Source of the DNA: Pseudaminobacter soli (ex Li et al. 2025)
Lineage (GTDB): Bacteria; Pseudomonadota; Alphaproteobacteria; Rhizobiales; Rhizobiaceae
Reading direction: 5' to 3'
Assembly (NCBI RefSeq): GCF_003012705.1
Contig: NZ_PXYL01000002.1
Location: forward strand, 248,001-312,000
DNA length: 64,000 nt
Shown here: positions 34,041 to 43,625 of the stretch, in pieces
Layout of the letters: every line of letters starts with the position of its first letter
Numbering within the stretch: position 1 is the first letter of the stretch
Position numbers and translations under genes: made by a program
Notes under the pieces: model-generated
What the model saw: the letters and a program-made list of their open reading frames with translations, nothing else
What the model was told of the DNA's origin: nothing
The model's database searches: none

Positions 34041-35399
34041 TCACTCCTGCGCCGGAGGTTTGGGCGATCGGTACTCCTCACGCCCGATCAGCCATTCGCT
34101 GGCTGCGCAGATGAGTAGCATCAGGCAGATCAGCAAGAGCCCCGCCGGTTGCTCGCGCCCGAGATGGATTAGCGAGCCCAGCAGTACGCCCGCCATCAGA
34201 ACTGCGCCCAGCACGATCGGCAGTCGCATGCCTCCGGCTGTTTCGCGCAGCCGCCAATGCGCGGCAAGGACCGCAAGGTACGCGATGAGAAAGGTAACGC
34301 CCGCGAGGTTGGCAATGGCGCCCAGGGGGAAGGCGAGGATGAGCGCCAACGCGATAGCGACAGCAATGGGAAAGCCGCGTGGCACATGCAACTCGCTCTG
34401 TCCGAAGAACTGCGGGAGCTTGCCTTGCTGGGCAAGGTCGGCGTTGAGATTCAGGATGCTGAACATGGTCGCATTGGTGGCCGATGCCGTGGCCAGCAGA
34501 CCGCCGATGGCAACGATGGTGTAGCCGATTTGCCCGAGCACGGGCTTTGCGGCAGCGGCAACGGCGGTGTCGGCATAATGGGCGAGCCGGTCGGCCGGCA
34601 GGTTCCCGAGAATGACCAGGGCCAGCGCCAGATAGAGCAGGATGACGAGGCTGATCGCCAGGAATATAGCGCGCGGCATGACCTTTTTCGGATCGGCGAC
34701 GCTTGCTGCGGCATTAGCCATCATGCCGAACCCGGCATAGGCAAAGAATGTCAGGCCGACGCTTGCCGTCAGCGTGGCCCAGCCGACGCTGGGCCACTTC
34801 GCCAGAATGCCCGAATTGAAGCCCGAAAGACTGGCGGCGATGAGCAGGACGAGTATCCCGAGCTTGATGACCACCAGCAATATTTCCGCGCGTCCGACGG
34901 CTCCCGAACCGACGAGATTGATGAAGGCGATGGCGAGCACCATGAGGACCGCAAGCGTATTCGCAATCCCGCGGCCGGCGGCATCACCGAAGATAAGCTG
35001 CGCCGCATAGGCACCGAAGCTCTTGCCGACCACCGCGACGGTGACGATCAGCGTCACCAGGTAAACGAGCGACAAAGTGCCGGCAAAGAGGCCTTTGGGA
35101 AACGCTTCCGCAAGATAGTCGATCAGCCCACCGCGTTCGGGATAGCGGGCCGAGAGGCGAGCAAAGGAGTAGCCCGCCAGCAACGCAATCACGCCGCCGA
35201 TCAGGAAGCTGAGCAGGACATCCCGACCTGCCAGGAGCGTGGCCTGTCCAAGCAGGGCAAAGATGCCTGCGCCAACCATGGAGCCGATGCCGAGCGCGGT
35301 GACGCTCCAGACATTCATGGAGGCCCGAATATTCGGGGGTAGGGGATTCCCAACGTTGGCGCGGTATCTTGCGGCCCCGTGGTGATCTGCCTTCCGCAA
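34041..35399 (-). CDS. APC-superfamily amino acid permease
   Basis: Up to 452 residues with about 12 hydrophobic helices. The first-helix signature is ALGIGSMVGAGIFALLGQA, typical of cationic amino acid/APC transporters with a broken helix TM1. The N-terminal start is uncertain: the first in-frame start is TTG at 35399, and a later ATG at 35318 would remove a segment (PPNIRASMNVW) that relatives usually keep. It lies 50 bases downstream of glsA, so it may be cotranscribed with the gad cluster. The substrate is inferred to be an amino acid. Confidence 0.85.
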   Translation of the reverse strand: MRKADHHGAARYRANVGNPLPPNIRASMNVWSVTALGIGSMVGAGIFALLGQATLLAGRDVLLSFLIGGVIALLAGYSFARLSARYPERGGLIDYLAEAFPKGLFAGTLSLVYLVTLIVTVAVVGKSFGAYAAQLIFGDAAGRGIANTLAVLMVLAIAFINLVGSGAVGRAEILLVVIKLGILVLLIAASLSGFNSGILAKWPSVGWATLTASVGLTFFAYAGFGMMANAAASVADPKKVMPRAIFLAISLVILLYLALALVILGNLPADRLAHYADTAVAAAAKPVLGQIGYTIVAIGGLLATASATNATMFSILNLNADLAQQGKLPQFFGQSELHVPRGFPIAVAIALALILAFPLGAIANLAGVTFLIAYLAVLAAHWRLRETAGGMRLPIVLGAVLMAGVLLGSLIHLGREQPAGLLLICLMLLICAASEWLIGREEYRSPKPPAQE

Positions 35400-35449
35400 G
35401 CGTCTGTGGGCGATGGCGGGCCTCCCTTTGTTTGAGCGGGACCTTGATC

Positions 35450-36394
35450 TCAGGCCTGGTGCGGCTGAAAGAGGTTGCGATCAAGTGCCTTGGCCACGGC
35501 CGCCACCGCAGCAAGGCCCCGCACGCTGTTGCCGGCTGGATCCAGCGGCGGCGAGAAGGCCGCGATCGCCAACTCGCCCGGAACTACGGCGAGCAGCCCG
35601 CCGCCAACGCCGCTCTTGCCTGGCAGGCCGACGTTGAAGGCCCAGTCGCCGGAAGCCGTGTAGAGGCCCTCCATCGCCATCTCCGCGAGGATCGGTCCGG
35701 TGTTGCTCGCCGCGATCACGCGCTCCTTGCTTACTGGATTTATGCCGCCTGCGGCGAGCGTCGCGCCCATTGTGGCTAGCTCGATTGTCGTGACGAGCGT
35801 CGAGCACTGGCGCGTATAGACATCGACGGCCTGCATGGGGTCGCTGTAGCAGGTGCCCGCGCTGTAGAGCAGCCAGGCGATGGCCCGGTTATGGAAGTTC
35901 GTCGTCTGCTCCGAACGATTCACCTCGTCGCTCAAGGAAATCTGCCGACCGGCGAAGCGGCTCTGGCAATCGAGTATGGCCTTCCAGCAGGCATCCGCGC
36001 TGTCGCCGGGCACTAGGCTTGTCGTGGCAATTGCCCCGGCATTGACCAGCGGCGACAGCGGCCTGCCGCCATGCAACTCGAGCGCAATGACCGAATTGAA
36101 GGGCAGACCGGTCGGGTCGGCGCCGACCTTCTTGTGCACGGCCTCGGCCCCGATTTTCTCCATCACCAGCGCCAGGGTGAACACTTTTGAGATCGACTCG
36201 ATCGCGAAGGCAAAGTCGGCGTCGCCCGTCTTGAAGACTTGCCCGTCGGCGGTCACGACGGCGATGCCGAACAAGTCTGACGGAACCGAAGCCAAGTATG
36301 GAATATAGTCGGCATTCTTGCCGCCCGAAGCGGCAAGGCCCGCAGCGCGTCCCTTTTCCAGCACGGTCGTGATGGCCTCTGGCGTGATCGACAT
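35450..36394 (-). CDS. glsA: Glutaminase A
   Basis: 314 residues from the ATG at 36394 (GGAGG upstream). It has a beta-lactamase-like glutaminase fold with the catalytic SxxK motif SISK at residues 67-70, and a conserved HGGRPLSPLVNAGAI stretch. It hydrolyses glutamine to glutamate and ammonia in the cytoplasm. It is the third gene of gadB-gadC-glsA, where ammonia release consumes protons and the glutamate feeds decarboxylation. Its start lies 54 bases downstream of the gadC stop. Length and motifs are normal for E. coli YbaS/YneH-type enzymes. Confidence 0.95.
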   Translation of the reverse strand: MSITPEAITTVLEKGRAAGLAASGGKNADYIPYLASVPSDLFGIAVVTADGQVFKTGDADFAFAIESISKVFTLALVMEKIGAEAVHKKVGADPTGLPFNSVIALELHGGRPLSPLVNAGAIATTSLVPGDSADACWKAILDCQSRFAGRQISLSDEVNRSEQTTNFHNRAIAWLLYSAGTCYSDPMQAVDVYTRQCSTLVTTIELATMGATLAAGGINPVSKERVIAASNTGPILAEMAMEGLYTASGDWAFNVGLPGKSGVGGGLLAVVPGELAIAAFSPPLDPAGNSVRGLAAVAAVAKALDRNLFQPHQA

Positions 36395-36447
36395 GGATGC
36401 CTCCTGGGATGCGCTGTCGGCCGGTTGCCCCGGCAACGCCTCCTGCA

Positions 36448-38001
36448 TCAGTTGGGACGATGGCCGGCCTGAGCCGGCGCCGTTTGCGGCGTGCCCGGCA
36501 TGCGGCCTTCCTTCTCCCAGCCGAAGGGTTCGAAATCGGCCGAGCCTTCGGCCGTCTTCCAATGCGGCTTGCGGACAGCGTAGATGATGAGGGGAATGGC
36601 CACGAAGATCACGTTGCCGGCGATCAGGATCCAGATGTAGGTGCGCGGGCTGCCGACCGAGATCTGCGACGGCGGCACGAAGCTCAGCACAAAGGCGATG
36701 AACGAGCCGATGAGACCGATGCCGGCGAAAAGCCACATGCCGCCAGAGCCGAAAGGCACCTTGTAGGGGCGGGGCGTGTTCGGCTCGCTATAGCGCAGAT
36801 GGATCGCGGCCGCGAACATCAAGAGATACATGATCAGGTAGAGCGTGACGGTCAGCTGGCTGAGTATCTGATAGGCGGCTTGCACCGATGGCAGCACCAC
36901 GAACATGATCGACAGGAAGGTAACGATCAGTCCCTGGACGATGAGGATATGGCTTGGCGCGCCATGCTCGTTCACCCTCTGGAAGAAGGGCGGCAGATAG
37001 CCCGCGCGGCCAACTACCGACAGCGCCGTCGAGGGGCCCGCAACCCAAACGGTGACACCGCCCAGAACGCCGAAGGCGAGCGCAATGGCCATTATCGGCG
37101 AGAGCCAGTCGATGCCGAACACCTTGAAGAAGGAATCGTAGGTGATCAGCAGGCTTTGCACGAGATTTATCTGCGAGGCAGGGATTATGAAGGCGATGGC
37201 CAGCGTGCCGAGCACGAAGATCGCCACCGTGATGATCGAGGAGATCAGGATGGCGAGAGGATAGTTCCGCGAAGGGTTGTCGATCTCCTTCACATGGATC
37301 GCGTTCATCTCCATGCCCGCGTAGAACAGGAAGATGCCAGCGGCGAGAACCAGATTGTTGAAGTTGGTGAAGTCCGGCACCAGGTCATGCCAAGCTAAAG
37401 GCACCTCGATGTGATGGCCTGAGAGAAAGTACGTGAAGCCGAGAACGATCAGGATCGCGGCCGGGATGATCGTGCCGATCATGCCGCCCCATTTGGCGAT
37501 GCGCGAAGCCGACTTCAGGCCGTGCAGCGTGACCCAGGTGGCTGCCCAATAGACGATAAGCACGATGGCGATCGTGTAGAGCTTGTTGGCGGCCAGTGCC
37601 TCGTCCCATTTCTGGTCGGGCCTGGCGAACGCAATGGCAACCGCACCGAAGGTCAGAACCGTCGGGAACCAGATCGTCGATTCCACCCAGACGAGGAAGA
37701 TCGCGAGGAAGCCCCATCGTGGCCCGAAGGCCTCGCCAACCCAGCGGAAAACGCCGCCCTTCTCAGGCCAGCCTGTCGCCAGTTCGGCGGCCACGATCGA
37801 CACCGGGATCAGGAAGAAGACGGCTGCGAAGATGTAGTAGAAGACCGAGGTGAGCCCGTAGGTCGCTTCCGACGGCAGGCCCCGCAAACTGACGACTGCC
37901 GTGACATTCATAATGGCCAGCGTCAGAACGCTGAGCTTCGCTGCCTGGGCGATAGTCTTGCCCGCTGTTGCGCCGGCGGGGGCGCTTGTGCTGGTTGCCA
38001 T
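36448..38001 (-). CDS. gadC: Glutamate:GABA antiporter (GadC-like, APC superfamily)
   Basis: 517 residues from the ATG at 38001; an in-frame TTG 21 bases upstream is less likely. About 12 helices. It shares with GadC the segments AAELATGWPEKGGVFRWVGE, GPRWGFLAI and FVLSFVPPSQI. It exchanges external glutamate for internal GABA across the inner membrane, exporting the protons consumed by GadB. It lies between gadB (70 bases upstream) and glsA. The C-terminal region may act as the pH-dependent plug described in E. coli. Confidence 0.92.
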   Translation of the reverse strand: MATSTSAPAGATAGKTIAQAAKLSVLTLAIMNVTAVVSLRGLPSEATYGLTSVFYYIFAAVFFLIPVSIVAAELATGWPEKGGVFRWVGEAFGPRWGFLAIFLVWVESTIWFPTVLTFGAVAIAFARPDQKWDEALAANKLYTIAIVLIVYWAATWVTLHGLKSASRIAKWGGMIGTIIPAAILIVLGFTYFLSGHHIEVPLAWHDLVPDFTNFNNLVLAAGIFLFYAGMEMNAIHVKEIDNPSRNYPLAILISSIITVAIFVLGTLAIAFIIPASQINLVQSLLITYDSFFKVFGIDWLSPIMAIALAFGVLGGVTVWVAGPSTALSVVGRAGYLPPFFQRVNEHGAPSHILIVQGLIVTFLSIMFVVLPSVQAAYQILSQLTVTLYLIMYLLMFAAAIHLRYSEPNTPRPYKVPFGSGGMWLFAGIGLIGSFIAFVLSFVPPSQISVGSPRTYIWILIAGNVIFVAIPLIIYAVRKPHWKTAEGSADFEPFGWEKEGRMPGTPQTAPAQAGHRPN

Positions 38002-38071
38002 GGTCCTCACCCGAAAATCCAAATTGGAATGGAGTCCGTTTGGCAGGACTGGGAAGGCCGTCTGTCGGCTA

Positions 38072-39466
38072 TCAGGTATGGTGGAAGCCAGTTCCCTCCG
38101 ATGGTTTGATGTCGGACGGCGGATGGGTCTCGAAGAACTCGAGTGCGGCCTTGAAGTCGCGCATCAGGAGCGAGGCCATGTCCCGGTCGAAGCCGCGCCT
38201 GCACATCATGCGCATCACGGTGATGTCTGACGCCTTGCCGGACAGCGCAAAGGCCGGCACCTGCCAGCCGTCATGCCGCAAACGGTCCGAAACATCATAG
38301 AGCGTGTAACCTGGCTTGGCGCCGTCCTTGATACGGAAGCAGATGGCTGGAATGCCGCCGCTTTCCGAACCGGTACAGATGAATTCGAACGGCCCGGCCT
38401 TGGCGACTTCCTTGGCCAGATATTGTGCGACCGCATAGGCCGCCTTCTGCACCTTGGCGTATCCCTCGCGACCGAGGCGGAGGAATTCGTAGTATTGGGA
38501 AATGACCTGACCCGCCGGACGGGAGAAATTGATGGCGAAGGTGCCGACCTGACCGCCCAGATAGTCCACCTTGAATACGAGATCGTCGGGCAGTGAAGCT
38601 GCATCGCGCCAGACGACCCAACCGCAGCCGAGCGGGGCAAGTCCATATTTGTGGCCCGAGGCGCTGATCGACTTCACCCGAGGCAGGCGGAAATCCCACT
38701 TGATCTCCGGCGCACAGAACGGGGCCAGGAAGCCGCCGCTGGCGGCATCGACATGTATGTCGACGTCGAGCCCCTTGGATTTTTGCAGCTTGTCGAGCGC
38801 GTCCTGGAGCGGCTCAGGAAACTCGTAGTTGCCTGTGTAGGTCACACCGAAAGTAGGCACCACTCCGATGGTGTTTTCGTCGATGGCCTCGACCATCTCA
38901 TTCGCGCCCATGAAGAGCCGGCCATGCTCCATCGGAATCTCACGGATCTCGACGTCCCAATAGCGGGCGAATTTGTGCCAGCACACCTGCACGGGGCCGC
39001 ATACGAAGTTGGGCTTGTCGGTCGGCTTGCCCATCTCCTGCATCTTCTTGCGCCAGCGCCATTTCATGGCCATGCCGCCCAGCATGCAGGCTTCGCTGGA
39101 GCCGATGGTGTTGGTGCCGGTGGCGTTTCCCTGCGTCTTCGGAGCGTTCCATAGGTCGGCGACCATATTGACGCAGCGCAGGTCGATCGCGGCCGATTGC
39201 GGATACTCTTCCTTATCGATCCAGTTCTTGTTGATCGACAGGTCCATCAGCTTGTGGACGTATTCGTCATCCCAGGTCTGGCAGAAGGTCGCTAGGTTCT
39301 GGCGGGCATTGCCATCGAGGAACAGCTCGTCGTGGATGATCTGGAAGACGGCCTTTGCCATCGTCTCCTTCGTCGGAAAGACCTGCGAAGCGGCGATGCC
39401 CTGTAGGGGTTCGGCACCGAAAAGCGGATCGATGAGCCCTTGTGCCAGCCGGTTCCCGTCAGTCAT
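38072..39466 (-). CDS. gadB: Glutamate decarboxylase
   Basis: 464 residues from the ATG at 39466 (AAAAGGAGATTGTC upstream), almost the length of E. coli GadB (466). It is PLP-dependent; the Schiff-base lysine is K273 in [28 protein letters not shown] is typical of the family. It decarboxylates glutamate to GABA, consuming a proton. It is the first gene of the leftward acid-resistance unit. Upstream is a 508-base gap without a gene, where its acid- or stress-responsive promoter must lie. Confidence 0.96.
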   Translation of the reverse strand: MTDGNRLAQGLIDPLFGAEPLQGIAASQVFPTKETMAKAVFQIIHDELFLDGNARQNLATFCQTWDDEYVHKLMDLSINKNWIDKEEYPQSAAIDLRCVNMVADLWNAPKTQGNATGTNTIGSSEACMLGGMAMKWRWRKKMQEMGKPTDKPNFVCGPVQVCWHKFARYWDVEIREIPMEHGRLFMGANEMVEAIDENTIGVVPTFGVTYTGNYEFPEPLQDALDKLQKSKGLDVDIHVDAASGGFLAPFCAPEIKWDFRLPRVKSISASGHKYGLAPLGCGWVVWRDAASLPDDLVFKVDYLGGQVGTFAINFSRPAGQVISQYYEFLRLGREGYAKVQKAAYAVAQYLAKEVAKAGPFEFICTGSESGGIPAICFRIKDGAKPGYTLYDVSDRLRHDGWQVPAFALSGKASDITVMRMMCRRGFDRDMASLLMRDFKAALEFFETHPPSDIKPSEGTGFHHT

Positions 39467-39974
39467 GACAATCTCCTTTTGACAGAAACTCCCGTTCACG
39501 ATTGGCCTTGTGGCCATGTCGGCGCAGCTTCGCGCTTGCTGAGCGCGCGTCTCGATCTCCTATGAGAGAGCGAGCACCATCCTACCGTCTACCGTGCCGT
39601 TTTGGAGGTTGGAGAGGCGGCGGCCTTCATGATTGCGCTGGTCATCAGAATGCTCCGCAGCCGGCATGGTCCGGTAGCAAAGGCTTTGTCGACGAGCTGT
39701 TGCTCGAGCCTTAGATCGCGTTGGTGCTGGAGCTAGGGCACACTGGGTAGCCGTCAAGTCAAGCGTTGCGGCTGGCCACCAGGGGCTCCGTTATGACACG
39801 TGGGAGATGGCGGGAGGTTGTTCACTCGGAGCCTTTGCCGAGTGGATCGCTTGTTGCTTACCGCTGACAGCTTCTGCGGAGTGATGAAGGATAGCCAACG
39901 CCGGCCGCCACCACGCGAGGCTGGCGTCCAGCGTTCGGCATTCACGTTGAAGGGCGCGGCCGGCCCGTCTGCTC
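39467..39974. promoter_or_regulatory. Leader/promoter region of the gadB operon
   Basis: 508 bases with no convincing gene on either strand. It lies between gadB and the small peptide gene and has normal GC content. A hairpin CACTCGG (39823-39829) / CCGAGTG (39838-39844) with an 8-nt loop could end the small-peptide transcript. No clear sigma-70 hexamers were identified. Confidence 0.4.
39823..39844 (-). terminator. Small hairpin downstream of the peptide gene
   Basis: A perfect 7-bp stem CACTCGG/CCGAGTG with an 8-nt loop, about 130 bases after the stop of the 32-residue gene. There is no T run; the call as a terminator is tentative. Confidence 0.3.
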
Positions 39975-40073
39975 TTATTTCCCCGATGTTGAAATCCCGA
40001 AGGCAAGGACCACCGCAAAGGCAGCGAAAACGCCGACTACGCAGGCCACGACGACAATTGAATCCATAGGCAT
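39975..40073 (-). CDS. Probable 32-residue single-helix membrane peptide
   Basis: ATG at 40073, TAA at 39975. The peptide starts MPMDS, followed by a continuous Val/Ala/Phe-rich helix of about 23 residues, and ends in ISTSGK: one predicted transmembrane segment with a short charged tail. GGAG (40081-40084) is 7 bases before the ATG. An FNR/FixK box at 40127-40140 is centred about 61 bases upstream of the start. This is right for a class II activated promoter with a transcription start near 40092. No family is recognised; small one-helix proteins often modulate oxidases or transporters. Confidence 0.5.
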   Translation of the reverse strand: MPMDSIVVVACVVGVFAAFAVVLAFGISTSGK

Positions 40074-40126
40074 TGGGTGTCTCCATTCATGCCTGGAAAC
40101 GATATGCCAGGGTGATCGGTTACTCG

Positions 40127-40140
40127 TTGATCTGGATCAA
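40127..40140. promoter_or_regulatory. FNR/FixK-type box
   Basis: TTGATCTGGATCAA, a perfect TTGAT-N4-ATCAA dyad as used by FNR, FnrN and FixK proteins of rhizobia. If centred at -41.5, the leftward transcript would begin near 40092, with a TATCGT-like -10 around 40100-40105 and the GGAG ribosome site 8 bases later. It lies downstream of nadC, so the only sensibly placed target is the 32-residue gene. Confidence 0.7.
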
Positions 40141-40169
40141 ATTTTTCCCCCTGCGTGAAGGCCGTCCGG

Positions 40170-41021
40170 TCAGGCGACGGTGTCCAGCCCAATGTCGAGG
40201 ATCGGGGCACTGTGGGTCAGCCAACCCACGGAAATGAGGTCGACCCCGCTGGCCGCGATCGCAGGCGCGGTCGACGGGTTGATGCGGCCGGAGGCTTCCG
40301 TGATCGCGCGGCCTCCAACGATCTGCACAGCTTGCGCCAGCATTTCGGGCGACATGTTGTCGAGCAGCACCGCATCGACGCCTAGGGCAAGCGCTTCTTC
40401 GAGCTGCTCGAGCGTATCGACCTCGACCTCGATCTTCACCATATGGCCGACGCCGGCCTTGGCACGCTCGATTGCCGGCCGCACACCGCCGGCGATGGCG
40501 ATGTGATTGTCCTTGATCAGCACCGCATCATCGAGCCCGAAGCGATGGTTCGACCCGCCGCCGGCCCGCACTGCGTATTTTTCCAGGGCACGCAGGCCCG
40601 GCGTGGTCTTGCGGGTGCAGACGATCTGCGCGTTATGCCCGCGCACTGCGTCTGCGATCCCGGCCGTAACGGTGGCGATGCCGCTCAGATGGGAGAGAAA
40701 GTTGAGCGCGACCCGCTCTGCCGTCAGCAGCCCGCGTGCGGGTCCGCTCAGCGTCGCGATGATGTCGCCAGCCTGCAGCCGGCTACCGTCCGGCTTCGCG
40801 ACCTTCATTTCGATGGCGGGCTCGATGAGGCGAAACGCGAGTCCGGCGAGGTCCAGACCGGCAACGACGCCCGGCTGGCGCGCCGCCAGTACCATGGTTG
40901 CCCAATGGTCCGCTGGCACGATGGCATCGGTGGTGATGTCGCCGGCGCGACCGAGGTCTTCCAGCAGCGCCGCGCGCACCAGCGGTTCGAGCATGATCTG
41001 GGGCAGGGGGGAGAGAGGCAT
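40170..41021 (-). CDS. nadC: Nicotinate-nucleotide diphosphorylase (quinolinate phosphoribosyltransferase)
   Basis: 283 residues, standard size. It joins quinolinate to PRPP to form nicotinate mononucleotide with loss of CO2 and pyrophosphate, the third step of de novo NAD synthesis. Conserved segments include NFLSHLSGIAT, CTRKTTPGLRALEKYAVRAG and HRFGLDDAVLIKDNHI, which carry the Arg/Lys/His residues binding the two carboxylates. It is the last gene of nadA-nadB-nadC, 3 bases after nadB. No terminator is visible before the FNR box at 40127. Confidence 0.97.
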   Translation of the reverse strand: MPLSPLPQIMLEPLVRAALLEDLGRAGDITTDAIVPADHWATMVLAARQPGVVAGLDLAGLAFRLIEPAIEMKVAKPDGSRLQAGDIIATLSGPARGLLTAERVALNFLSHLSGIATVTAGIADAVRGHNAQIVCTRKTTPGLRALEKYAVRAGGGSNHRFGLDDAVLIKDNHIAIAGGVRPAIERAKAGVGHMVKIEVEVDTLEQLEEALALGVDAVLLDNMSPEMLAQAVQIVGGRAITEASGRINPSTAPAIAASGVDLISVGWLTHSAPILDIGLDTVA

Positions 41022-41024
41022 GGG

Positions 41025-42569
41025 TCAGGCGCTCCGGGCAATCGTGAGAGGAGTTGTCGAACCCGCTGCCTCGATGGCCTCGGCGAGCGTCAGGCGGGAT
41101 CGGAGGGCAACGGCGCTGTGCGTGGGAAAATCGGTTCGGCTATGCGCGCCCCGGCTTTCCTCGCGGCGGAGTGCCGAGACCGTCATCATGAGCGCAACGG
41201 CCGCCGGGTCGGCGCTGGCGGAAATGCCGGTAGCAAGCGGCAGGAGGGCGGCTGCGGCGTCGTGCAGGCTGTCGCCGTCGCGAAGCACGCCCATTGCCGA
41301 CGAGACGATATTTTGCGCCAGCGCGGGATCTGGGCGGGCCGGTATTGCGTCCACTCCATTTGCCGTGACCGGCCTTGTAGTCGTGGCTTTGATGCTTTCG
41401 GCCACCCAGCCCGCGGTCACGACAGCCTCGGTCAGCGAATTGCTGGCGAGGCGGTTCGCGCCGTGGAGCCCGGTCGACGCGACTTCTCCGCAGGCCCACA
41501 GGCCTGAAACTGTGCTGCGACCTTCGACGTCCACCGCGACCCCACCCATGTGATAGTGCGCCGCCGGCCGAACCGGGATCGGATCAGTCGCGGGGTCGAT
41601 GCCAGCTTCTTGGCAGAAGGCGGCAATGGCCGGGAACCTCTCGGCAAAGGCTGAGCCGAGGCACGCGCGAGCGTCCAGAAAAACCCGGTGACCGCGCGCG
41701 AGGTGACGGTGGACGCCACGCGCCACGGCGTCGCGCGTAGCAAGTTCCGCGCCGGGCATGTCGGCCAGGAAGCGTCGGCCGGTTTCGTCGATGAGCAGGG
41801 CTCCTTCGCCGCGCACCGCTTCGCTGATCAGCCGCATTGGGCGACGGGATGTATCTAGCGCCGTGGGATGGAACTGGACGAATTCCAGATCGGCCAGTTC
41901 GGCCCCCGCGCGTGCGGCAAGCGCCAGCCCCTGGCCGAAACATCCGAGCGGGTTTGTGCTGTCGCGAAACAGGCCGCCTACGCCCCCGGTGGCCAGCACG
42001 ACGCCGCGGCCGGTTTGCAGGACCACGTCGCCTGTCGCGCCGGCTGCCAGCACGCCCGCAATGGCACCATCCTCGACCAGCAGGCACCGGGCCTCCACGC
42101 CTTCAAGCACCGTGATCGACGGCGTGAGCCGGACCGCTGCGGAGAGTGCCCGCACGAGTTCGCGGCCAGTGGCGTCGCCTGCCGCATGCACGATGCGCCG
42201 GCGGCTGTGCGCGGCCTCGAGTCCCAGGCGCAACTTGCCGTCCTCCGAGCGGTCGAAGGCGACGCCGAAGCGCGCCAGCTTATCGATGGCGCCGGGCGCG
42301 GCCTCGACGATGCTCCTTACCACCTGCTCGTCGCAAAGCCCGTCGCCGGCAACCAGCGTATCGGCAAAATGAAGTTCGGGAGAATCATCGTCACCCAGGC
42401 TTGCCGCAAGCCCGCCTTGCGCCAGCGCACTCGATGCCTCGCCGCCAAGCGCTCCGGCCGTCAGCAGCACGACCGGCTCGGGCGCCAGCTCCAGCGCGGT
42501 CATCAGGCCGGCAATGCCGGCGCCGATGATGACGGGCCGCCCCTCAAGATCGCGGACGTCGATGATCAT
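41025..42569 (-). CDS. nadB: L-aspartate oxidase
   Basis: 514 residues from the ATG at 42569, which overlaps the nadA stop (ATGA). It is an FAD enzyme of the succinate dehydrogenase/fumarate reductase superfamily. The FAD motif is [16 protein letters not shown], and HPTALD and the SNSLTEAVV stretch carry active-site residues. It oxidises L-aspartate to iminoaspartate, which NadA condenses with dihydroxyacetone phosphate. The C-terminal helical domain is shorter than in E. coli NadB (540). Confidence 0.96.
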   Translation of the reverse strand: MIIDVRDLEGRPVIIGAGIAGLMTALELAPEPVVLLTAGALGGEASSALAQGGLAASLGDDDSPELHFADTLVAGDGLCDEQVVRSIVEAAPGAIDKLARFGVAFDRSEDGKLRLGLEAAHSRRRIVHAAGDATGRELVRALSAAVRLTPSITVLEGVEARCLLVEDGAIAGVLAAGATGDVVLQTGRGVVLATGGVGGLFRDSTNPLGCFGQGLALAARAGAELADLEFVQFHPTALDTSRRPMRLISEAVRGEGALLIDETGRRFLADMPGAELATRDAVARGVHRHLARGHRVFLDARACLGSAFAERFPAIAAFCQEAGIDPATDPIPVRPAAHYHMGGVAVDVEGRSTVSGLWACGEVASTGLHGANRLASNSLTEAVVTAGWVAESIKATTTRPVTANGVDAIPARPDPALAQNIVSSAMGVLRDGDSLHDAAAALLPLATGISASADPAAVALMMTVSALRREESRGAHSRTDFPTHSAVALRSRLTLAEAIEAAGSTTPLTIARSA

Positions 42570-43540
42570 ACCGCAAGCATCCTCTCGACGGCGAGGCGCG
42601 CACGAACCGCGAGATCCGGATCGATGGTCACGGCGTGGCGATTTTCCTCGAGTGCGGCGCGAATGTTGCCAAGCGTGATCCGCTTCATGTGCGGGCAGAG
42701 GTTGCAGGGGCGGATGAACTCGATGTCCGGGTAGCCAACCGAGACATTGTCGCTCATCGAGCATTCGGTGATGAGCACGACCCGCGCCGGCTTTTCCCGG
42801 CCGACATAGTCGGACATGGCCGCCGTCGAGCCGGCGAAGTCGGCTTCGGCGACCACTTCCGGCGGGCACTCGGGGTGGGCAAGCACGGTGACGCCGGGAT
42901 GGGCTTCGCGCAGTTCCCTGATGTCGGCTGGGGTGAAGCGCTCATGCACCTCGCAATGGCCCTTCCAGGCGATGATCTCGACATCCGTCTGGGCCGCAAT
43001 GTTCTGGGCCAGATATTCGTCGGGCAGCATGATGACGCGCGGCACGCCGAGCGACTCGACCACCGCCTTCGCGTTGCCCGAGGTGCAGCAGATGTCTGAC
43101 TCTGCTTTCACCGCAGCCGAGGTGTTGACGTAGGTCACGACCGGCACGCCCGGATAACGCTGACGCATCAGGCGGACGTCCTCGGGCGTGATCGAATCCG
43201 CCAGCGAGCAGCCTGCGCCCATATCGGGGATCAGCACCGTCTTCTCGGGGTTGAGCAGCTTTGCGGTCTCGGCCATGAAATGCACGCCGGCAAGCACGAT
43301 GGCCTCGGCCTCCACCTCCATCGCCTTGCGAGCCAGCGCCAGGCTGTCGCCGACGATGTCGGCCACGCAGTGGAAGATTTCCGGGGTTTGGTAGTTGTGC
43401 GCCAGAATGACGGCGTTTCGCTCGCGCTTCAGCCGTAGGATCGCGTCGATATCGGCCGCGAACACCGGCCATTCGATGGCCGGAATGACCTTTTCGACCC
43501 GGCTGTAGAGCGAGGCGGCGGAGGGGGAGGTGCCAGACAT
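42566..43540 (-). CDS. nadA: Quinolinate synthase A
   Basis: 324 residues. It is a three-domain [4Fe-4S] enzyme that condenses iminoaspartate with dihydroxyacetone phosphate to quinolinate. Conserved parts are [29 protein letters not shown], and C-terminal [13 protein letters not shown] with the cluster-binding CxxC. It is the first gene of the leftward nadABC operon. Two palindromes at 43551-43604 lie directly upstream, next to the regulator gene. Confidence 0.97.
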   Translation of the reverse strand: MSGTSPSAASLYSRVEKVIPAIEWPVFAADIDAILRLKRERNAVILAHNYQTPEIFHCVADIVGDSLALARKAMEVEAEAIVLAGVHFMAETAKLLNPEKTVLIPDMGAGCSLADSITPEDVRLMRQRYPGVPVVTYVNTSAAVKAESDICCTSGNAKAVVESLGVPRVIMLPDEYLAQNIAAQTDVEIIAWKGHCEVHERFTPADIRELREAHPGVTVLAHPECPPEVVAEADFAGSTAAMSDYVGREKPARVVLITECSMSDNVSVGYPDIEFIRPCNLCPHMKRITLGNIRAALEENRHAVTIDPDLAVRARLAVERMLAV

Positions 43541-43550
43541 GGGCTTTGAT

Positions 43551-43581
43551 CCTTATTATGCTCGGATTGAGTATAATAAGG
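43551..43581. promoter_or_regulatory. Candidate NadQ operator 1 upstream of nadA
   Basis: CCTTATTATGCTC (43551-43563) and GAGTATAATAAGG (43569-43581), an inverted repeat with 12 of 13 pairs and a 5-base spacer. It begins 10 bases before the nadA start codon and is strongly AT-rich against its surroundings. Confidence 0.6.
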
Positions 43582-43585
43582 ATAT

Positions 43586-43604
43586 GCTTATCATGAGCAT
43601 AAGC
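43586..43604. promoter_or_regulatory. Candidate NadQ operator 2 upstream of nadA
   Basis: GCTTAT-CATGAGC-ATAAGC, a perfect 6-bp dyad; an overlapping dyad TATGCT-N7-AGCATA shares the TATGCT half with operator 1. Its position 45-65 bases before nadA overlaps a likely promoter. Confidence 0.45.
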
Positions 43605-43625
43605 CCCTTTCAAGCTTCGATTTTG

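Noticed and set aside
39502-39714. A 70-codon frame in the gadB leader
   Set aside because: No ribosome site, atypical composition (many Arg, Gly, Pro, Trp), and it starts next to the gadB ribosome site on the opposite strand.
39754-40086. A 110-codon frame overlapping the 32-residue gene in another frame
   Set aside because: Its ATG lies inside the GGAG ribosome site of the small gene; the product is Arg-rich and without domains.
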